A model generated the notes under the pieces. It saw nothing but the letters and a program-made list of their open reading frames with translations, was not told the origin of the DNA and ran no database searches. From positions 1,674,001 to 1,738,000 of the forward strand of contig NC_019745.1 of assembly GCF_000317555.1 (NCBI RefSeq): a DNA stretch of 64,000 nt, given 5' to 3'. This document shows, one piece after another, positions 19,174 to 28,871 of the stretch. Both the position numbers and the translations under genes were made by a program. This DNA comes from Gloeocapsa sp. PCC 7428. Its GTDB lineage: Bacteria > Cyanobacteriota > Cyanobacteriia > Cyanobacteriales > Chroococcidiopsidaceae. How positions within the stretch are numbered: position 1 is the first letter of the stretch; every line of letters begins with the position of its first letter.

Positions 19174-22100
19174 ATGGCAACGATTCAAGGAACTTCCGGT
19201 AACGACACCCTTACAGGTACTCAGTTTGCAGATGCAATCTTTGGATATGCTGGGAACGACAGCTTACTCGGCTTGGGCGGTAATGATACCCTAGACGGCG
19301 GTACAGGGATTGATACTTTAGTCGGTGGTGCAGGAAACGATACCTATCTTATAGACAGCATCAACGATACGATTAGCGAGGCAAGCAATGAAGGTATAGA
19401 TACTGTTCAATTCTCAGCAGAAGGCTACTACGATCTACCCGACAATGTCGAAAACCTCACTCTGATAGGAACAAAGGCGCAGGGAGGTTATGGCAACTAC
19501 AAAAAAAATCTTATTATGGGCAACGCTGCTGACAACTATCTCAACGGGAGAGAAGATAGTGACACGTTGTACGGCAACGATGGAGATGATTTCCTTACAG
19601 GTGACAGTGACGAATATCAATTTGCTTTTGAGTACTTTTTTGGCAATGATGTTCTTTATGGTGGTAATGGCAACGACACGCTATCGGGTATTAACATCGG
19701 TGTAGGTGCTAGAGTCCCTGAGGTTGACTCTGCGGGGTACGATACTTTATACGGTGGCGCTGGTAACGATATTTTCTATGGTTGGGATGATGTCCTCACA
19801 GGCGGTAAGGGTAACGATACTTATTATCTTTACCGTAACAATACCGTTATTGAGGCAGCAAATGCAGGTATAGATACCATAGTGTCTATTGACGAAAACT
19901 ATACATTAGGGAAACATCAAGAAAACCTGATTTTAAGTGAAGATTATTACCTAGGGCTAAAAGACTTAAATGGAACTGGCAATAGCCTGAATAACGCGAT
20001 CGCTGGCAATAGGGCAAACAATCTTCTCATCGGGCTTGCAGGTAACGATACCTTAAAAGGTGAAGAAGGTAATGACTATTTAGTAGGAAGTTTCGGACTA
20101 CCAGGTGACAAAGATATCCTGACAGGTAGTGCAGGAATCGATACCTTTATATTGGGAGATTTCTCGCAAGACTTCTACGATGACCTTAATCATAAAACCT
20201 CAGGATTTGGAGATTACGCCTTAATCACTGATTTCAAGCCTAATGAAGACATTATTCAACTTTCTGAAGCAAAAAGTGATTATGTGCTTGGCGCTTCTCC
20301 TACTGGCTTACCATCGGGTACAGCTATTTACAAACTTAAACCTCAAGGTGAACCAAGAGAACTAGTTGCCATCATTCAAGGTACGTCTACGCTAAATCTT
20401 AATGGCAAGTACTTCCAATTTAACTCTGCACAATTAAATCTTTTTAGTCTCAACGGCAGAAACGGTTTCGCTGTTAATGGTATCAACGCTAATCGCGGCG
20501 CATTTGATATCAATAAAGATGGCTTTGATGACTTAATCTTCAGGGAATCTGCTTTTGCACCCAATTCCAAAGAATACGTGGTGTTTGGTAAAGCTGGATT
20601 CACTCATAATCTTGACCTTTCTGAGCTTAATGGTAGCAATGGCTTTGCGCTCAACTTGATGAATGCTGAAAAAGAATCATTTATCGTTGATGTAGGCGAT
20701 ATCAATGGCGATCGCTATGATGATCTGCTCATTAGCACCTCTAATCCTGGTTCTAACACTAAAGGATATGTGGTATTTGGCAAGGCTGGAGGCTTTGCCT
20801 CTAGCATAGATCTCGCTAAACTCAATGGCAACAACGGGTTAATACTTAAAGGCAGTCAGTCTGGTTATGGATTTGACAACGTTACTATCGCTGGTGATAT
20901 TAATGGTGATGGCTTTGATGACATCATTGTCGGCGATGGCTACAGCGATCCAAATGGTAAAACTAATGCTGGTGCCAACTATGTAGTGTTCGGTAAAGCT
21001 AAAGGCTTTTCTCCTAACCTGAATTTGGCTCAGCTTAATGGTAGTAATGGTTTTATCATCAACGGTATTAATTCCCGTGACTACTCGCTTGTGGCTACAG
21101 TTAAAGGCGATGTTAATGGTGACGGCTTTAACGATATCTTTATTACTGCTCCAAATGCTGTGGGTAAAGCGGGTGAAAGTTATGTCGTATTTGGGAAAGC
21201 AGAAGCCTGGAGTAAAAATTTCAACCTTGCGCAACTCAATGGAAACAACGGCTTTACAATTAAAGCAACTAGTCTCAATACCTTTTTTACTTCGATAGAT
21301 ACTGTTGGAGACATTAATAACGACGGTATTGATGACATTGTGGTTGATAATTCAACTAAAAAGTATGTCATCTTTGGTAAAACTGGATTTAACTCCACGT
21401 TCAACCTTGCCGACATCAACGGTAGCAATGGCTTTGTTATTCATTCTGCAACAAGTTCTGAAAGCATTGGCAGGGTGAGTGTTGCAGGAGATGTGAATGG
21501 TGATGGCTTAAACGATATTTTGATTGGAGCAGAAAGCAATACAGCTAATGGTCAAAAATATGCCGGAGTCAGTTATCTCGTCTTTGGCAAGGAGAAATTT
21601 GGCAGTAGCCTTGATCTTTCCTCAGCAATTAACGGTAGCAACGGTTTTCAAATCAACGGTATTAATGCTAGCGATCAATCAGGTCATGCAGTTAATATTG
21701 CCAGCGACATCAACGGCGATGGTTTTGACGACTTGGTTGTTAGAACTGCGTTTAGTGACAGTTATGTCATCTTCGGGCGTGACTTTACAAACAAAGTCAA
21801 CCGCTTAGGTACGTCAAACAATGATTTACTCATTGGCACAAATGGAGATGACATTTTAATTGGTGGAAGAGGTAGCGATACGCTACGTGGTGGCTTAGGG
21901 CGTGATGTTCTCTACGGTGGTGCGGGAAATGACGTTCTCAGCTTTGGGGTCATCGATCGCCGGATTGATGGCGGAGGTGGTACAGATACGCTGGCAGTTG
22001 ATACGAGTGGCATTACAATTGATTTAACAACTCTTCCTAATAACCGCATCACTGACGTTGAAATTATCGACCTTACAGGAACTGGAAATAATAGTTTAAA

Positions 22101-22296
22101 GTTGACGCGTTTGGATTTATTAGATTTATCAACAAATAATCAATTAATTGTCAATGGTAACGTCGGTGATTCAGTTACGTCTGTCAATCAGGGATGGCTA
22201 TTTAGTGGTAAAACTCCGGATCTGCTGTACGATCGCTACACAAGTGGAGCCGCAATCTTATTAGTAGATACTGATATTATGCAGAATCTCAACTAA
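19174..22296 (+). CDS. Large RTX / integrin-repeat secreted calcium-binding protein
   Basis: About 1040 residues. The N-terminal third has hemolysin-type RTX nonapeptides (GGNDTLDGGTGID, GGAGNDTYLID, YGNDGDDFL). The middle (about 430-870) has roughly seven FG-GAP/integrin-alpha-like repeats of the form LNGSNGF...GDINGDGFDDIIVG...YVVFGKA, predicted to form a calcium-binding beta-propeller. RTX units return near the C-terminus (GGRGSDTLRGGLGRDVLYGG). There is no N-terminal signal peptide; RTX proteins normally leave by type I secretion using a C-terminal signal. I choose ATG 19174 over the TTG at 19159. The likely role is a surface or extracellular adhesin or matrix protein; no enzymatic domain is visible. 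No type I secretion genes are adjacent. Confidence 0.85.
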   Translation: MATIQGTSGNDTLTGTQFADAIFGYAGNDSLLGLGGNDTLDGGTGIDTLVGGAGNDTYLIDSINDTISEASNEGIDTVQFSAEGYYDLPDNVENLTLIGTKAQGGYGNYKKNLIMGNAADNYLNGREDSDTLYGNDGDDFLTGDSDEYQFAFEYFFGNDVLYGGNGNDTLSGINIGVGARVPEVDSAGYDTLYGGAGNDIFYGWDDVLTGGKGNDTYYLYRNNTVIEAANAGIDTIVSIDENYTLGKHQENLILSEDYYLGLKDLNGTGNSLNNAIAGNRANNLLIGLAGNDTLKGEEGNDYLVGSFGLPGDKDILTGSAGIDTFILGDFSQDFYDDLNHKTSGFGDYALITDFKPNEDIIQLSEAKSDYVLGASPTGLPSGTAIYKLKPQGEPRELVAIIQGTSTLNLNGKYFQFNSAQLNLFSLNGRNGFAVNGINANRGAFDINKDGFDDLIFRESAFAPNSKEYVVFGKAGFTHNLDLSELNGSNGFALNLMNAEKESFIVDVGDINGDRYDDLLISTSNPGSNTKGYVVFGKAGGFASSIDLAKLNGNNGLILKGSQSGYGFDNVTIAGDINGDGFDDIIVGDGYSDPNGKTNAGANYVVFGKAKGFSPNLNLAQLNGSNGFIINGINSRDYSLVATVKGDVNGDGFNDIFITAPNAVGKAGESYVVFGKAEAWSKNFNLAQLNGNNGFTIKATSLNTFFTSIDTVGDINNDGIDDIVVDNSTKKYVIFGKTGFNSTFNLADINGSNGFVIHSATSSESIGRVSVAGDVNGDGLNDILIGAESNTANGQKYAGVSYLVFGKEKFGSSLDLSSAINGSNGFQINGINASDQSGHAVNIASDINGDGFDDLVVRTAFSDSYVIFGRDFTNKVNRLGTSNNDLLIGTNGDDILIGGRGSDTLRGGLGRDVLYGGAGNDVLSFGVIDRRIDGGGGTDTLAVDTSGITIDLTTLPNNRITDVEIIDLTGTGNNSLKLTRLDLLDLSTNNQLIVNGNVGDSVTSVNQGWLFSGKTPDLLYDRYTSGAAILLVDTDIMQNLN

Positions 22297-22358
22297 CACC
22301 AATTATCAGGTGGGGAATACCCACCTTTGTTTCATTGCAATTACTAACGATTCCGACT

Positions 22359-23420
22359 ATGCATCCTGATACTGCCCAACCGTCTCTACCTGCACTAGAA
22401 ATTAGTACATCACGGCAATTTATCTCTTGGTTATCCGAACAACAGGTTAGCCTTGCTTTTACAACGTATCAAACAGGGAAATTATTTCTGATTGGTATTG
22501 CTAGCGATCGCCGTTTATCCGTCTTTGAACGCACGTTTGAACGCTGTATGGGATTGTGGGCAAGTCCCGATTGCCTGTATACAAGTTCGTTGTATCAAGT
22601 CTGGCGCTTTGAAAATGCCCTAGAATCAGGTCAACTCCACAATGGTGGTTACGATCGCCTTTACGTTCCGCAAGTCGGATACACAACGGGTGATATTGAT
22701 ATTCATGATATTAATGTTGATAGCCAAGGTCGCGTGGTCTTTGTCAACACGCTGTTTAGCTGCTTAGCGACAATTAGCGATCGCTACAGTTTCATTCCCT
22801 TATGGCAACCATCCTTTATTTCGCGACTAGCTGCTGAAGATCGCTGTCATCTCAATGGTTTAGCGATGGAAAACGGGCAACCCCGCTATGTTACCGCAGT
22901 CAGTCAAAGTGATGTGAGCGACGGTTGGCGCGATCGCCGTCGTAATGGCGGCTGTGTGATTGATGTTCCTAGCAATGAAATTGTCGTGTCTGGGCTGTCA
23001 ATGCCTCATTCTCCCAGAGTCTATCGCGATCAACTCTGGGTACTCAATTCTGGCACTGGCTATTTTGGTAATGTTGATATCAGTGCTGGTAAATTTAATC
23101 CGATCGCATTTTGTCCTGGTTACTTACGCGGACTCGCCTTGTGGGGAGATTACGCCGTTGTGGGCTTATCCAAAATGCGGGGTAACAAAACTTTTTCAGG
23201 GCTGGCGTTAGATGAAAATCTCGCCGCCAAAGATGTCGAACCGCGCTGCGGCTTACAAATTATCGATTTACGTAGTGGCGATATTGTCCATTGGTTACGC
23301 ATCGAAGGCATGGTAGAAGAACTGTACGACGTTGCTGTTATTCCTGGAGTGCGCCAGCCAATGGCGTTAGGCTTTAAATCAGACGAAATCCGCCGTACAG
23401 TTACTATCGGGTCTTTGTAG
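22359..23420 (+). CDS. TIGR03032-family protein of unknown function
   Basis: The residue pattern (SRQFISWLSEQQVSLAFTTY near the N-terminus, YTTGDIDIHDI, DRCHLNGLAM, SMPHSPRVY, LNSGTGYFG) is that of the TIGR03032 family, a roughly 350-residue beta-propeller-like family with no established activity, often found near surface-polysaccharide or TPR genes. I start it at ATG 22359; a TTG at 22335 would add eight residues. It follows the RTX gene by 62 bp and could be co-transcribed with it. A hairpin terminator follows at 23450. Confidence 0.75.
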   Translation: MHPDTAQPSLPALEISTSRQFISWLSEQQVSLAFTTYQTGKLFLIGIASDRRLSVFERTFERCMGLWASPDCLYTSSLYQVWRFENALESGQLHNGGYDRLYVPQVGYTTGDIDIHDINVDSQGRVVFVNTLFSCLATISDRYSFIPLWQPSFISRLAAEDRCHLNGLAMENGQPRYVTAVSQSDVSDGWRDRRRNGGCVIDVPSNEIVVSGLSMPHSPRVYRDQLWVLNSGTGYFGNVDISAGKFNPIAFCPGYLRGLALWGDYAVVGLSKMRGNKTFSGLALDENLAAKDVEPRCGLQIIDLRSGDIVHWLRIEGMVEELYDVAVIPGVRQPMALGFKSDEIRRTVTIGSL

Positions 23421-23449
23421 TATAAACACACTCTGACTGAAATCAGCGT

Positions 23450-23472
23450 AGTCCACGCAGGTGGACTTTATT
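23450..23472 (+). terminator. Hairpin terminator after the TIGR03032 gene
   Basis: AGTCCAC (23450-23456), loop GCAG, AGTCCAC complement GTGGACT (23461-23467), then TTATT. The 7-bp stem with a short U-tract sits between convergent genes and could serve both strands. Confidence 0.55.
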
Positions 23473-23520
23473 AAGCTAGCAGCGAATTCATTCACCAAGC
23501 TTTAGAACGCGAATAGCCAA

Positions 23521-25272
23521 TTAACTCCTCGCCAAAAGCCACCACCCAGTAGCCACAATATTTTCACCCCTCAGAACTCGTCGCACTGCCATTAACAAAC
23601 GGTTTTTTTTCGCCCCCACCCAAGGATCGAGAGTTGATGGTAGTTCGGTATTCAACCGTAAAGGAAGTTGTGCTGTTGAAAGCGATAGCGCATAAGCTGG
23701 AGTGAGAAACGGTGCATAAACTTGTGCTTCAGGAGTTAATTGCTTAATAAAAGCAACCATTGCCCCCGATGCAAGTCGCCGTAAAGGTAGTGTTTCGTCA
23801 CCCCAACGTTCTTTGACGAGTGTACGGACACTGGCTGCGCGCCCTAAATTACCGAGATCGCCAATACTTAAATGCGTTCCGCCAATCGCCGTAATTAGAT
23901 ATTTTTGACTTTGCAACTGATTAAACGGACGTAGTTGATGATTCAAGACGGGAGTCACCGCATCTTCCGTACCCGCCAGCATCAAGACAGGCGTTGTCAC
24001 TTGCATTAAACCTGTTTTACCAAACAAATTCCCCACCAGCGGATTCAAGGCAACAACTTGCGCCACGCGGCGATCGCGTAAATTTAATCGTCTTTCTGGC
24101 AGATCCGCCGCAGCGCATTGCAACCAATCGGCGGGCGCTTGTCCTAGTGCCGATATCCCGCGACACGACTGCCGCACTGCATCCAAATCGACCTCACCGC
24201 CAGCCAATGCTAAAGCCGTGTAACCACCCAACGAGTGACCAATAACTGTCACTTGTTGCGTATTTAACTTACCTTGTAACGTCCCAGGTTGTTGGTTGTA
24301 TCTCGTCAATCGATTTAAGACAAAAGTAATATCCTGCGGGCGGTTGATAAACTCTTGCGCTGGAATAATTTCGTTTGGATCGTTAGCTGCGGCGACACTT
24401 CCTAAACGTTTGATACTACTTCCTGGATGTTCAAGCGCTGCAACCGTGAAACCATATGAGGCTATGTGTTCTGCTGTCGAGGCAAAAAATTTGCGATCTG
24501 AGCCAAAGCCATGCGAGATGACGACTAATGGTCCTTGCGGATTTGTGCTTGTGTACAAATCAACTGGAATTGTGCGAAAACGCTGATAATCCGTCAAAAA
24601 CAGCGTTTTTTGCTGCACGCCTTGCACCCCGCGCCTTGCCGGATCGAACTTGGGTAGCGATGCGATAGAACTTGGCACTGGAGCTAATTCGCGCTCTAGC
24701 AATGGACCGATCGCTTGACTTTGCCAATAAGTCGGATTAAATTGCAATGCCAAACTGACAACCGCGCTCGCATCAACGGTAATATTATCCTCAGGATACG
24801 CCCGCAGTAAGTTAATCGCGCTCAGTCCATTAAACTGGCGTGCTGCGAGGGATACCGTTGCCTGAAGTTGATCAACTGTTGTATTCGGTAGCGCGGCACT
24901 GACAGAATCAATCACCGTCTTACCCGTAGGCGATCGCAATACCTGCGCGACAACTTTATCCGCAACGTTGGGGTCTACCTGAAGCTGCCGATTGAGAAAT
25001 TCACGAACTTGTGAATTTAATATAGGTGCATAAAAACGTAAACTGCGCGGGACTTCTCCCGTTTTGGCAAATTGCTCTAAATCTGAAACCGCAACTTGTT
25101 GCTCAAATGGTCCCAAGCGTAGCGTAATACGCTCTGCCGCCAGGGCAGCTGATGTCATTCCTCCCCAGCCCCAAGCAAGCGTTATGCCACAAACCAACCC
25201 TTGAACTGTCAACTGCCAAGTACGGATTCCCAACGAACGCCCTTCAAACTTCATATTCCCTGATTGCTGCAA
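23521..25272 (-). CDS. Exported alpha/beta hydrolase with N-terminal DUF1400 region
   Basis: The 583-residue protein has a long signal-like N-terminus (hydrophobic QGLVCGITLAWGWGG, then SAALAAE). A DUF1400-type helical region follows (about 45-150, LGPFEQQVAVSDLEQF), and then a platelet-activating-factor acetylhydrolase-like alpha/beta hydrolase. Supporting motifs are the oxyanion region VVISHGFGSDRKFF and the nucleophile elbow VIGHSLGGYTALAL. LAGTEDAVTPVL and GGTHLSIGDLG hold the likely acid and His. This combination is common in cyanobacteria and is predicted to be a periplasmic or lipoprotein-like lipase/esterase of unknown substrate. It is divergent from the polysaccharide export gene. 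Confidence 0.82.
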   Translation of the reverse strand: MQQSGNMKFEGRSLGIRTWQLTVQGLVCGITLAWGWGGMTSAALAAERITLRLGPFEQQVAVSDLEQFAKTGEVPRSLRFYAPILNSQVREFLNRQLQVDPNVADKVVAQVLRSPTGKTVIDSVSAALPNTTVDQLQATVSLAARQFNGLSAINLLRAYPEDNITVDASAVVSLALQFNPTYWQSQAIGPLLERELAPVPSSIASLPKFDPARRGVQGVQQKTLFLTDYQRFRTIPVDLYTSTNPQGPLVVISHGFGSDRKFFASTAEHIASYGFTVAALEHPGSSIKRLGSVAAANDPNEIIPAQEFINRPQDITFVLNRLTRYNQQPGTLQGKLNTQQVTVIGHSLGGYTALALAGGEVDLDAVRQSCRGISALGQAPADWLQCAAADLPERRLNLRDRRVAQVVALNPLVGNLFGKTGLMQVTTPVLMLAGTEDAVTPVLNHQLRPFNQLQSQKYLITAIGGTHLSIGDLGNLGRAASVRTLVKERWGDETLPLRRLASGAMVAFIKQLTPEAQVYAPFLTPAYALSLSTAQLPLRLNTELPSTLDPWVGAKKNRLLMAVRRVLRGENIVATGWWLLARS

Positions 25273-25609
25273 CTACCGATATACTTTGTTGGAACAAACT
25301 TGATTTTCGGTTCGTCCCTCGAACCATAAGTGCATACGCCTAACCTGCAATTGATGCTATTCCAGGTACTAATTCGATGTGCCAAACTTATTACAATTGC
25401 AGGTTTTTATCATGTTTATGTTAAACAATGTGTTATGCATAATAAACCTGAATTTAACGGACTATTTCTTTATTTTAAATGTGGAAATCACTTAAGTAAT
25501 GTTTATTTAAAATATGTGTTTACACTACCGCTAACTTTCTCCATTAGTTCAAAACACCACATAAAATAGTGAGAAATAAAATTCTCGGAGAATTATCTAC
25601 AACTGGAAC
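25273..25609. other. Divergent intergenic region
   Basis: It separates two outward-reading genes and should hold both promoters. An 80-codon frame at 25330-25569 has no family resemblance and poor composition, so I do not call it a gene. I see no strong repeat or hairpin. Confidence 0.5.
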
Positions 25610-27064
25610 ATGAATATCAAAGTCTCTAGAGTCTTAACCCAACCAGTTGCCGGTTTAGCTCTTTTAGCTATGGTCGCAACTACCTTTCCCTCCCCGAGTT
25701 GGGCGCAAGTCCAAGCCCCAACAGCAGCCGTACAAGAAAACGTTGAATACACATTAGATGGTGGCGATCGCATCCGCATCAACGTATTTGAAGTTCCTGA
25801 GTACAGCGGTGACTATCAAATTCCTCCTGGTGGCGACCTCTATCTTCCCTTGATTGGTCGCGTTGTCATTCGCGGATTAACTCAAAATCAAGCAGCAGAG
25901 TTAATTACAACACGCTATGCTCGCTTTCTGAGACGTCCCATTGTTACCGTTAGTTTAATCGCTCCCCGCCCAATCAACGTCGTTGTTTCCGGCGAAGTCA
26001 ATCGTCCTGGTTCCTACACTGTAGGCTTACAAGGCGGTGCAGGTGATAATCCTGGTGTTCAATATCCCACAATTATTAGCGCGTTGAATCTTGCTGAAGG
26101 AGTAACTCTTGCAGCAGATTTACGTCAGGTACAACTGCGCCGTCCGCAAGGTGGTAGTTTACCCGTCCAAGTTTACAACGTCGATCTTACCCAACTCGTT
26201 CGCAGCGGAACTGTAAATAATGACCTAACATTACGCGACGGTGACACTATATTTATCCCCACCGCAACAAGCGTCAACTTAGCCGAATTACGTCAATTTG
26301 CTTCCGCAAGTTTTGCCGTTCCCGCAAATCGTCCCCGTACTGTCACAGTCGTTGGTGAAGTCAACCGCCCTGGTTCTTACGTTGTCGTCGGCGGCGGCGT
26401 GAGTACCGCAGCAGCTACCGATCAAGGTGGCAATCAAGGTGGCGCTAATAATAATGGACTGCCCACAGTCACCCGCGCGATTCAACTGGCAGGTGGCATT
26501 ACATCCGACGCTGATGTCCGCAGCGTCATCATTCGCCGTCCTACTAAATCAGGTACAGAACATAGAATTAATGTAAATCTTTGGGACTTGTTGAAGACGG
26601 GTGATGTCAACCAAGACACCCTCGTACAAGAAGGAGATACGATTGTTGTTGCCACCGCAACAGATATTAACCCCGCTGAATCGACAGAATTAGCCGACGC
26701 TAATTTTTCACCAGCGACAATTCCAGTCAGTGTAGTCGGAGAAGTCAAAACCCCTGGAGTGCTGCAATTGCCCCCCAATACTCCAATGAATCAGGCAATT
26801 CTCAGCGCGGGAGGATTTAATAATGCTCGCGCTAGAAGAAGAACTGTCGAGTTAGTTCGCCTGAATCCTGACGGAACTGTAACACGACGAAACATCGAAA
26901 CAGACTTTGAACAAGGTATCAACGAGCAAACAAATCCTCGGTTGCGTGCTAACGACATTGTCGTCGTCAACCGCTCTGGTATAGCTCGGGTGGGCGATGC
27001 TCTTGGAACTGCACTAGGACCATTGGGCAGTGTCATCAATATCCTCCGCTTTATCGGATTCTAA
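25610..27064 (+). CDS. Wza-like polysaccharide export outer-membrane protein (SLBB domains)
   Basis: The 484-residue protein has an N-terminal signal peptide ending near SWAQVQAP. A Poly_export domain follows (about 45-130, LDGGDRIRINVFEVPEYSG). Three SLBB-like domains each begin with a VxGEVNRPGSY-type motif: VVVSGEVNRPGSYTV, VTVVGEVNRPGSYVV and VSVVGEVKTPGVLQL. Proteins of this family form the outer-membrane or periplasmic channel of Wzy/Wzx or ABC capsule export and act with a polysaccharide co-polymerase, not present here. A Gly/Asn-rich linker separates the second and third parts. Confidence 0.92.
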   Translation: MNIKVSRVLTQPVAGLALLAMVATTFPSPSWAQVQAPTAAVQENVEYTLDGGDRIRINVFEVPEYSGDYQIPPGGDLYLPLIGRVVIRGLTQNQAAELITTRYARFLRRPIVTVSLIAPRPINVVVSGEVNRPGSYTVGLQGGAGDNPGVQYPTIISALNLAEGVTLAADLRQVQLRRPQGGSLPVQVYNVDLTQLVRSGTVNNDLTLRDGDTIFIPTATSVNLAELRQFASASFAVPANRPRTVTVVGEVNRPGSYVVVGGGVSTAAATDQGGNQGGANNNGLPTVTRAIQLAGGITSDADVRSVIIRRPTKSGTEHRINVNLWDLLKTGDVNQDTLVQEGDTIVVATATDINPAESTELADANFSPATIPVSVVGEVKTPGVLQLPPNTPMNQAILSAGGFNNARARRRTVELVRLNPDGTVTRRNIETDFEQGINEQTNPRLRANDIVVVNRSGIARVGDALGTALGPLGSVINILRFIGF

Positions 27065-27071
27065 CGCTATT

Positions 27072-27116
27072 TAAGGGATGTCATACTGTCGTACTAAAGA
27101 AGTTGCACATCCCTTA
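27072..27116. terminator. Hairpin between convergent genes
   Basis: TAAGGGATGT (27072-27081) and ACATCCCTTA (27107-27116) form a perfect 10-bp stem with a 25-nt loop, followed by TATT. It could terminate both the polysaccharide export transcript and the opposing ABC ATPase transcript. Confidence 0.45.
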
Positions 27117-27125
27117 TATTGTGCT

Positions 27126-28154
27126 TCACGGCATCATTGCCGAAGCAGCATCAATACCACCTGTTAAACCTTTTTGCCGTAACTGTTGTAAGAAAAATTC
27201 TTCTAAAGAAAGACGCGACAGGTTTATGGCTACAAGTTGAGCATCGGTTTGCCAAAGACTGGTAAGGAACTTATCTAATTCACCTTGTAATTGCCCGTGC
27301 CAAGAGCTATCAGGTTCAACAACAAGATGATGCAGCCATTGGTGCAGCATATTTTGATCGCCACCTCGTCCTTTAATGCTATACGTATTTGGTTGACCTA
27401 AAAGCTCGTCTAGCGAACCTGTACAAATTAACTCGCCTTGTGCCAAAATCGCGATGCGATCGCAAATTTGTTCGACCTCCGATAAAATGTGACTATTAAA
27501 GAAAATAGTCTTGCCTAAGTCTTTGAGCAATAAAATAATCTTGCGCATCTGGTAGCGCCCTATAGGGTCAAGTCCTGACATTGGTTCATCTAAAAAGATA
27601 ACTTCAGGGTCATTAATCAGGGCTTGCGCTAAACCAATACGCTGTAACATTCCCTTCGAGTACTGACGCAATTGTTTTTTCTTAGCAACAGACTGCGCTA
27701 AACCAACTAAATCTAATAATTCAGGAATTCGCTGACGTTGCACCGCAGTAGGAAGCTGAAATAGCCCCGCAGCCATTTCGAGAAATTCCCAACCTGTTAA
27801 ATAGTCGTAGTAATAAGCGTTTTCTGGTAAATAGCCGATTTTTTGCTTACACGTGCGATCGCCCAACGGTTGTCCTAATAGCACACCACGCCCTCCCGAA
27901 GGGCGAATAATGCCAAGCAAAAGCTTCAACAATGTTGTTTTCCCTGCGCCATTTGGTCCGAGTAAACCAAAAGTTTCTCCTTGATATACACTTAGAGAAC
28001 AGCCTTTGAGCGACTCTACTTTTTGATTTAACCAAAAGCCAGTACGATAAACTTTTTTGAGTTCATACGTCTGTAGTACCGGTAAAGATGACGTGGTATT
28101 TCTTTCTTTTAAAGTAGATGGTGGATTAACTTTGATTTTAATCTTTGTGTTCAT
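27126..28154 (-). CDS. ABC-2-type transporter ATP-binding protein
   Basis: A 342-residue single ATPase: Walker A GPNGAGKTTLLKLLLG, signature YSKGMLQRIGLAQALI, Walker B VIFLDEPMSGLDP and switch HILSEVEQICDR. About 100 extra C-terminal residues follow the core, as in NodI/CcmA-like and gliding/exopolysaccharide exporters. No ABC-2 permease is adjacent in the window, so its membrane partner must be encoded elsewhere. The upstream extension (30 residues before LQTYELKKVY) is longer than usual. Confidence 0.85.
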   Translation of the reverse strand: MNTKIKIKVNPPSTLKERNTTSSLPVLQTYELKKVYRTGFWLNQKVESLKGCSLSVYQGETFGLLGPNGAGKTTLLKLLLGIIRPSGGRGVLLGQPLGDRTCKQKIGYLPENAYYYDYLTGWEFLEMAAGLFQLPTAVQRQRIPELLDLVGLAQSVAKKKQLRQYSKGMLQRIGLAQALINDPEVIFLDEPMSGLDPIGRYQMRKIILLLKDLGKTIFFNSHILSEVEQICDRIAILAQGELICTGSLDELLGQPNTYSIKGRGGDQNMLHQWLHHLVVEPDSSWHGQLQGELDKFLTSLWQTDAQLVAINLSRLSLEEFFLQQLRQKGLTGGIDAASAMMP

Positions 28155-28203
28155 GGCGCTATCATCACATCCCGCAACGCCTAGAAATTATGGCAAATGA
28201 AGT

Positions 28204-28725
28204 TCAAACCCTGCTGCGATCGCCGTCAGCGATCAAATCTGTAAAGTAACTTTGCCAAGTCGTGACTAATTGCCTAGCAGCTACAGTCCCTTCAGCCGGA
28301 AAGCTTTCTAAAAATTCTTTATCTGTGCTGGGGTCATAAGGTCCTTCTTTGAGTTCCAAAACTATCGTATCTGGAGTCAAAGCCACAAGCGTATGATACG
28401 TTCCTTCGGCCAGTTCTACACCACGCGTACCGCTACTCGCACCAACGCGTTCTTGATTAAGAATCTCGCCATTTTCGTCCATAATAATCATTCCTAGTTC
28501 TCCTTGCAGTACCAGGAAAAATTCAAAGCCATTTACGCCCGCATCCCTACGATGGCGATGTGGACGAACATACGTACCAGGTTGCAAAACATTGATAAAT
28601 CGTTGGACTTTTTCACCCAACTCGTGAAAGTTATAATTTTGCCGTAATCTCGGACTACTACGAGCTTTTTGGGCAATATCATCTAACAAATCTTGAGTAA
28701 CACGCTTAAACTGAGAAGTTGTCAC
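28204..28725 (-). CDS. WbuC-like cupin metalloprotein
   Basis: The 173-residue protein matches the WbuC cupin family: HRHRRDAGVNGFEFFLVLQGEL holds the metal-ligand cluster and VELAEGTYHTLVAL a later His. WbuC proteins often accompany O-antigen or surface-polysaccharide loci; their reaction is not established. A GTG at 28725 is preceded by GGAGG 8 nt upstream, which decides the start; the longer frame to 28836 has no such support. It lies upstream of the ABC ATPase gene in the same orientation, 50 bp apart, and may be co-transcribed with it. Confidence 0.8.
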   Translation of the reverse strand: MTTSQFKRVTQDLLDDIAQKARSSPRLRQNYNFHELGEKVQRFINVLQPGTYVRPHRHRRDAGVNGFEFFLVLQGELGMIIMDENGEILNQERVGASSGTRGVELAEGTYHTLVALTPDTIVLELKEGPYDPSTDKEFLESFPAEGTVAARQLVTTWQSYFTDLIADGDRSRV

Positions 28726-28733
28726 GCAGATAT

Positions 28734-28738
28734 CCTCC
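28734..28738 (-). promoter_or_regulatory. Ribosome binding site fixing the cupin start
   Basis: The minus strand reads GGAGG followed by 8 nt and GTG (28725). It is the strongest Shine-Dalgarno match near this gene and argues against the upstream TTG frame. Confidence 0.75.
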
Positions 28739-28871
28739 AAATCTACAACATAGTTATAACACCTTAAAAAATCTCGTTTGTTTTTCCTAAATAAATTTAG
28801 GGACTTGCAACTATCCCTTCCCCTTTGTTCGATCAAGCTATATTCCTAGGAGAAACTCCAAAATTCAACTT

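Noticed and set aside
20839-21234. Long antisense frame inside the RTX gene
   Set aside because: It is the mirror of the repetitive calcium-binding repeats; the sense frame has clear domains, the antisense none.
25330-25569. 79-codon frame between divergent genes
   Set aside because: No recognisable domain, odd composition, and it occupies the region expected to hold both promoters.
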